Below, piece after piece: positions 57,397-64,000 of a stretch of DNA of 64,000 nucleotides. This DNA comes from Lineus longissimus (taxonomy: Eukaryota; Nemertea; Pilidiophora; Heteronemertea; Lineidae): NCBI RefSeq assembly GCF_910592395.1, contig NC_088322.1, positions 1,118,001 to 1,182,000 of the forward strand. The letters are read 5' to 3'. The notes beneath the pieces are model-generated. The model worked only from the letters and a program-made list of their open reading frames with translations, was not told the DNA's origin and did no database searches. Within the stretch, counting starts at the first letter, position 1. The number at the start of each line of letters is the position of its first letter. Both the position numbers and the translations under genes were made by a program.

Positions 57397-60300
57397 TAAG
57401 AGTGCTTCGTGAATACGGCCCTGGACATCCGGACACTTAGATACCTAAAAAGAGTGTCCAAGTATCTAGGTATCCACACACTTATAGCTCAGTTTCTGAT
57501 TAGCCTACGAGGACGCTAAGAGCGTACTCTGACTAAGAGTGCTTCGTGAATACGGCCCTGCACACCCGGACACTTAGATACCTAAAAAGAGTGTCCAAGT
57601 ATCTAGGTATCCACACACTTATAGCTCAGTTTCTGAATAGCCTACAAGGACGCTAAGAGCGTCCTCTGACTAAGAGTGCTTCGTGAATACGGCCCTGGAC
57701 ACCCGGACACTTAGATACCTAAAAAGAGTGTCCAAGTATCTAGGTATCCACACGCTTATATCTCATTTTCTGAGTAGCCTACGAGGACGCTAAGAGCGTG
57801 CTCTGACTAAGAGTGCTTCGTGAATACGGCCCTGGACACCCGGACACTTAGATACCTAAAAAGAGTGTCCAAGTATCTAGGTATCCACACACTTATAGCT
57901 CAGTTTCTGAATAGCCTACGAGGACGCTAAGAGCGTGCTCTGACTAAGAGTGCTTCGTGAATACGGCCCTGGACACCCGGACACTTAGATACCTAAAAAG
58001 AGTGTCCAAGTATCTAGGTATCCACACACTTATAGCTAAGTTTCTGAATAGCCTACGAGGACGCAAAGAGCGTGCTCTGACTAAGAGTGCTTCGTGATTA
58101 CGGCCCTGGACACCCGGACACTTAGATACCTAAAAAGAGTGTCCAAGTATCTAGGTATCCACACACTTATAGCTCAGTTTCTGAATAGGCTACAAGGACG
58201 CTAAGAGCGTGCTCTGACTAAGAGTGCTTCGTAAATACGGCCCTGGACACCCGGACACTTAGATACCTAAAAAGAGTGTCCAAGTATCTAGGTATCAACA
58301 CACTTATAGCTCAGTTTCTGAATAGCCTACGAGGACGCTAAGAGCGTGCTCTGACTAAGAGTGCTTCGTGAATACGGCCCTGCACACCCGGACACTTAGA
58401 TACCTAAAAAGAGTGTCCAAGTATCTAGGTATCCACACACTTATAGCTCAGTTTCTGAATAGCCTACGAGGACGGCCCTGGACACCCGGACACTTAGATA
58501 CCTAAAAAGAGTGTCCAAGTATCTAGGTATCCACACAGTTATAGCTCAGTTTCTGAATAGCCTACGAGGACGCTTAGAGCGTGCTCTGACTAAGGGTGCT
58601 TCGTGAATACGGCCCTGGACACCCGGACACTTAGATACCTAAAAAGAGTGTCCAAGTATCTAGGTATCCACACACTTATAGCTCAGTTTCTGAATAGCCT
58701 ACGAGGACGCTAAGAGCGTGCTCTGACTAAGAGTGCTTCGTGAATACGGCCCTGGACACCCGGACACTTAGATACCTAAAAAGAGTTTCCAAGTATCTAG
58801 GTATCCACACACTGATAGCTCAGTTTCTGAATAGCCTACGAGGACGCTAAGAGCGTGCTCTGACTAAGAGTGCTTCGTGAATACAGCCCTGCACACCCGG
58901 ACACTTAGATACCTAAAAAGAGTGTCCAAGTATCTAGGTATCAACACACTTATAGCTCAGTTTCTGAATAGCCTACGAGGACGGTAAGAGTGTGATCTGA
59001 CTAAGAGTGCTTCGTGAATACGGCCCTGCACACCCGGACACTTAGATACCTAAAAGAGTGTCCAAGTATCTAGGTATCCACACACTTATAGCTCAGTTTC
59101 TGAATAGCCTACGAGGACGCTAAGAGCGTGCTCTGACTAAGAGTGCTTCGTGAATACGGCCATGGACACCCGGACACTTAGATACCTAAAAAGAGTGTCC
59201 AAGTATCTAGGTATCCACACACTTATAGCTCAGTTTCTGAATAGCCTACGAGGACGCTAAGAGCGTGCTCTGACTAAGAGTGCTTCGTGAATACGGCCCT
59301 GGACACCCGGACACTTAGATACCTAAAAAGAGTGTCCAAGTATCTAGGTATCCACACGCTTATATCTCATTTTCTGAGTAGCCTACGAGGACGCTAAGAG
59401 CGTGCTCTGACTAAGAGTGCTTCGTGAATACGGCCCTGGACACCCGGACACTTAGATACCTAAAAAGAGTGTCCAAGTATCTAGGTATCCACACACTTAT
59501 AGCTCAGTTTCTGAATAGCCTACGAGGACGCTAAGAGCGTGCTCTGACTAAGAGTGCTTCGTGAATACGGCCCTGGACACCCGGACACTTAGATACCTAA
59601 AAAGAGTGTCCAAGTATCTAGGTATCCACACACTTATAGCTAAGTTTCTGAATAGCCTACGAGGACGCAAAGAGCGTGCTCTGACTAAGAGTGCTTCGTG
59701 AATACGGCCCTGGACACCCGGACACTTAGATACCTAAAAAGAGTGTCCAAGTATCTAGGTATCCACACACTTATAGCTCAGTTTCTGAATAGCCTACGAG
59801 GACGCTAAGAGCGTGCTCTGACTAAGAGTGCTTCGTGAATACGGCCCTGCACACCCGGACACTTAGATACCTAAAAAGAGTGTCCAAGTATCTAGGTATC
59901 CACACACTTATAGCTCAGTTTCTGAATAGCCTACGAGGACGGCCCTGGACACCCGGACACTTAGATACCTAAAAAGAGTGTCCAAGTATCTAGGTATCCA
60001 CACACTTATAGCTCAGTTTCTGAATAGCCTACGAGGACGCTTAGAGCGTGCTCTGACTAAGGGTGCTTCGTGAATACGGCCCTGGACACCCGGACACTTA
60101 GATACCTAAAAAGAGTGTCCAAGTATCTAGGTATCCACACACTTATAGCTCAGTTTCTGAATAGCCTACGAGGACGCTAAGAGCGTGCTCTGACTAAGAG
60201 TGCTTCGTGAATACGGCCCTGGACACCCGGACACTTAGATACCTAAAAAGAGTTTCCAAGTATCTAGGTATCCACACACTTATAGCTCAGTTTCTGAATA

Positions 60301-63300
60301 GCCTACGAGGACGCTAAGAGCGTGCTCTGACTAAGAGTGCTTCGTGAATACGGCCCTGGACACCCGGACACTTAGATACCTAAAAAGAGTGTCGTAGTAT
60401 CTAGGTATCAACACACTTATAGCTCAGTTTCTGAATAGCCTACGAGGACGGTAAGAGTGTGATCTGACTAAGAGTGCTTCGTGAATACGGCCCTGCACAC
60501 CCGGACACTTAGATACCTAAAAGAGTGTCCAAGTATCTAGGTATCCACACACTTATAGCTCAGTTTCTGAATAGCCTACGAGGACGCTAAGAGCGTGCTC
60601 TGACTAAGAGTGCTTCGTGAATACGGCCCTGGACATCCGGACACTTAGATACCTAAAAAGAGTGTCCAAGTATCTAGGTATCCACACACTTATAGCTCAG
60701 TTTCTGAATAGCCTACGAGGACGCTAAGAGCGTGCTCTGACTAAGAGTGCTTCGTGAATACGGCCCTGGACACCCGGACACTTAGATACCTAAAAAGAGT
60801 GTCCAAGTATCTAGGTATCCACACGCTTATATCTCATTTTCTGAGTAGCCTACGAGGACGCTAAGAGCGTGCTCTGACTAAGAGTGCTTCGTGAATACGG
60901 CCCTGGACACCCGGACACTTATATACCTAAAAAGAGTGTCCAAGTATCTAGGTATCCACACACTTATAGCTCAGTTTCTGAATAGCCTACGAGGACGCTA
61001 AGAGCGTGCTCTGACTAAGAGTGCTTCGTGAATACGGCCCTGGACACCCGGACACTTAGATACCTAAAAAGAGTGTCCAAGTATCTAGGTATCCACACAC
61101 TTATAGCTAAGTTTCTGAATAGCCTACGAGGACGCAAAGAGCGTGCTCTGACTAAGAGTGCTTCGTGAATACGGCCCTGGACACTCGGACACTTAGATAC
61201 CTAAAAAGAGTGTCCAAGTATCTAGGTATCCACACACTTATAGCTCAGTTTATGAGTAGCCTACGAGGACGGCCCTGGACACCCGGACACTTAGATACCT
61301 AAAAAGAGTGTCCAAGTATCTAGGTATCCACACACTTATAGCTCAGTTTCTGAATAGCCTCCGAGGACGCTTAGAGCGTGCTCTGACTAAGGGTGCTTCG
61401 TGAATACGGCCCTGGACACCCGGACACTTAGATACCTAAAAAGAGTGTCCAAGTATCTAGGTATCCACACACTTATAGCTCAGTTTCTGAATAGCCTACG
61501 AGGACGCTAAGAGCGTGCTCTGACTAAGAGTGCTTCGTGAATACGGCCCTGGACACCCGGACACTTAGATACCTAAAAAGAGTTTCCAAGTATCTAGGTA
61601 TCCACACACTTATAGCTCAGTTTCTGAATAGCCTACGAGGACGCTAAGAGCGTGCTCTGACTAAGAGTGCTTCGTGAATACGGCCCTGGACACCCGGACA
61701 CTTAGATACCTAAAAAGAGTGTCCTAGTATCTAGGTATCAACACACTTATAGCTCAGTTTCTGAATAGCCTACGAGGACGGTAAGAGTGTGATCTGACTA
61801 AGAGTGCTTCGTGAATACGGCCCTGCACACCCGGACACTTAGATACCTAAAAGAGTGTCTAAGTATCTAGGTATCCACACACTTATAGCTCAGTTTCTGA
61901 ATAGCCTACGAGGACGCTAAAAGCGTGCTCTGACTAAGAGTGCTTCGTGAATACGGCCCTGGACACCCGGACACTTAGATACCTAAAAAGAGTGTCCAAG
62001 TATCTAGGTATCCACACGCTTATATCTCATTTTCTGAGTAGCCTACGAGGACGCTAAGAGCGTGCTCTGACTAAGAGTGCTTCGTGAATACGGCCCTGGA
62101 CACCCGGACACTTAGATACCTAAAAAGAGTGTCCAAGTATCTAGGTATCCACACACTTATAGCTCAGTTTCTGAATAGCCTACGAGGACGCTAAGAGCGT
62201 GCTCTGACTAAGAGTGCTTCGTGAATACGGCCCTGGACACCCGGACACTTGGATACCTAAAAAGAGTGTCCAAGTATCTAGGTATCCACACACTTATAGC
62301 TCAGTTTCTGAGTAGCCTACGAGGACGCTAAGAGCGTGCTCTGACTAAGAGTACTTCGTGAATAGGGCCCTGGACACCCGGACACTTAGATACCTAAAAA
62401 GAGTGTCCAAGTATCTAGGTATCCACACACTTATAGCTCAGTTTCTGAATAGCCTACGAGGACGCTAAGAGCGTGCTCTGACTAAGAGTGCTTCGTGAAT
62501 ACGGCCCTGGACACCCGGACACTTAGATACCTAAAAAGAGTGTCCAAGTATCTAGGTATCCACACACTTATAGCTAAGTTTCTGAATAGCCTACGAGGAC
62601 GCTAAGAGCGTGCTCTGACTAAGAGTACTTCGTGAATAGGGCCCTGGACACCCGGACACTTAGATACCTAAAAAGAGTGTCCAAGTATCTAGGTATCCAC
62701 ACACTTATAGCTAAGTTTCTGAATAGCCTACGAGGACGCTAAGAGCGTGCTCTGACTAAGAGTACTTCGTGAATAGGGCCCTGGACACCCGGACACTTAG
62801 ATACCTAAAAAGGGTGTCCAAGTATCTAGGTATCCACACACTTATAGCTCAGTTTCTGAATAGCCTACGAGGACGCTAAGAGCGTGCTCTGACTAAGAGC
62901 GCTTCGTGAATACGGCCCTGGACACCCGGACACTTAGATACCTAAAAAGAGTGTCCAAGTATCTAGGTATCCACACACTTATAGCTAAGTTTCTGAATAG
63001 CCTACGAGGACGCAAAGAGCGTGCTCTGACTAAGAGTGCTTCGTGAATACGGCCCTGGACACCCGGACACTTAGATACCTAAAAAGAGTGTCCAAGTATC
63101 TAGGTATCCACACACTTATAGCTCAGTTTCTGAATAGGCTAAGAGGACGCTAAGAGCGTGCTCTGACTAAGAGTGCTTCGTAAATACAGCCCTGGACACC
63201 CGGACACTTAGATACCTAAAAAGAGTGTCCAAGTATCTAGGTATCAACACACTTATATCTCAGTTTCTGAATAGCCTACGAGGACGCTAAGAGCGTGCTC

Positions 63301-63816
63301 TGACTAAGAGTGCTTCGTGAATACGGCCCTGCACACCCGGACACTTAGATACCTAAAAAGAGTGTCCAAGTATCTAGGTATCCACACACTTATAGCTCAG
63401 TTTCTGAATAGCCTACGAGGACGGCCCTGGACACCCGGACACTTAGATACCTAAAAAGAGTGTCCAAGTATCTAGGTATCCACACACTTATAGCTCAGTT
63501 TCTGAATAGCCTACGAGGACGCTAAGAGCGTGCTCTGACTAAGAGTGCTTCGTGAATACGGCCCTGGACACCCGGACACTTAGATACCTAAAAAGAGTGT
63601 CCAAGTATCTAGGTATCCACACACTTATAGCTCAGTTTCTGAATAGCCTACGAGGACGCTAAGAGCGTGCTCTGACTAAGAGTGCTTCGTGAATACGGCC
63701 CTGGACACCCGGACACTTAGATACCTAAAAAGAGTGTCCAAGTATCTAGGTATCTACACACTCATAGCTCAGTTTCTGAATAGCCTACGAGGACGCTAAG
63801 AGCGTGCTCTGACTAA
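57397..63816 (+). repeat. 137-bp satellite array with 1330-bp higher-order repeat
   Basis: 6.4 kb without the TIR element. GCCC of the 98-bp deletion monomers is at 58475, 59942, 61272 and 63424; spacings are 1467, 1330 and 2152, which equal 1330 plus 1, 0 and 6 monomers. Recurrent markers are CTTAGAGCG with AAGGGTG, AGTTTCCAAG, GTAAGAGTGTGATC, the ATATCTCATTTTC type and GACGCAAAG. From about 62340 a GTACTTCGTGAATAGGG variant is repeated three times. Confidence 0.95.
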
Positions 63817-64000
63817 AGGCTTGTACCCACGGGCGCGATTTATCGCCTACAAAACGTCGCTGCGATATTCCGCCGCGACAAGTCGTTGCGCTCCGAATTT
63901 CGTAACCTGTTCCGACTGAAGCGTATAATGGAGCGTACTCATGTCAGGTTACGACATAATCTCTTGCTAATCGACTTCAAGGACTTGCGGAGTTCATTTT
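63817..64000 (-). mobile_element. PIF/Harbinger-like TIR element, copy 10 (cut by window end)
   Basis: The first 184 bp, preceded by TAA and by the TCTACACACTCATAG monomer. It has ATTTATCGCC and GCGCTCCG but TTCAAGGACTTG, so it belongs with copies 3-5 rather than 6-9. The rest lies beyond the window. Confidence 0.85.

Overview
This window looks like animal (metazoan) nuclear heterochromatin. It holds no host gene that I can support. About 45 kb is one tandem satellite family with a monomer of about 137 bp, always in the same orientation, in three blocks: 1-18105, 21874-28686 and 37541-64000. The satellite is broken only by transposable elements. Evidence for an animal genome: both LTR elements are Ty3/gypsy (Metaviridae-like) with animal-type gag and pol features, one has a primer binding site resembling the 3' end of tRNA-Pro, and the short DNA element has PIF/Harbinger traits (3-bp TAA target duplication, a MADF remnant). 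A marine invertebrate or other non-model animal is my guess; the species cannot be read from the sequence.

Layout. (1) 1-18105: pure satellite organised in higher-order repeats of 1371 bp (10 monomers), with an overlying 2878-bp (21-monomer) duplication. (2) 18106-21873: a minus-strand Ty3/gypsy copy with a complete 3' LTR, polypurine tract and an uninterrupted C-terminal pol, but cut off inside reverse transcriptase; gag, protease and the 5' LTR are missing. (3) 21874-28686: satellite with the first copy of a 666-bp TIR element. (4) 28687-37540: a complete, very young Ty3/gypsy retrotransposon on the plus strand, with 1193-bp LTRs differing at only two sites that I can see, a 4-bp ACAC target duplication, PBS, intact gag, intact pol in the -1 frame, and PPT. 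Its pol starts with a MYND zinc finger, and each LTR contains an intron-like 935-bp segment flanked by a 96-bp duplication. (5) 37541-64000: satellite with nine more copies of the 666-bp element, the last cut by the window edge. All sit at the same monomer position, so they spread as part of the satellite repeat unit rather than by transposition.

How the parts relate. Spacing between marker variants is consistently a sum of 137-bp monomers plus 98-bp and 77-bp deletion monomers. This fits in-register unequal exchange amplifying units of 646, 762, 962, 1330 and 1371 bp. The retrotransposons are independent later insertions, and unfilled paralogous target sites for both occur elsewhere in the window. 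The TIR element was captured once and then amplified. Its copies form a graded series along the array, from the most ancestral-looking at 22.4 kb to derived groups at 43-64 kb. The most notable items are the MYND-bearing gypsy element, its splice-bounded LTR duplication, and the PIF/Harbinger-like element with a MADF remnant that has become part of a satellite repeat unit.
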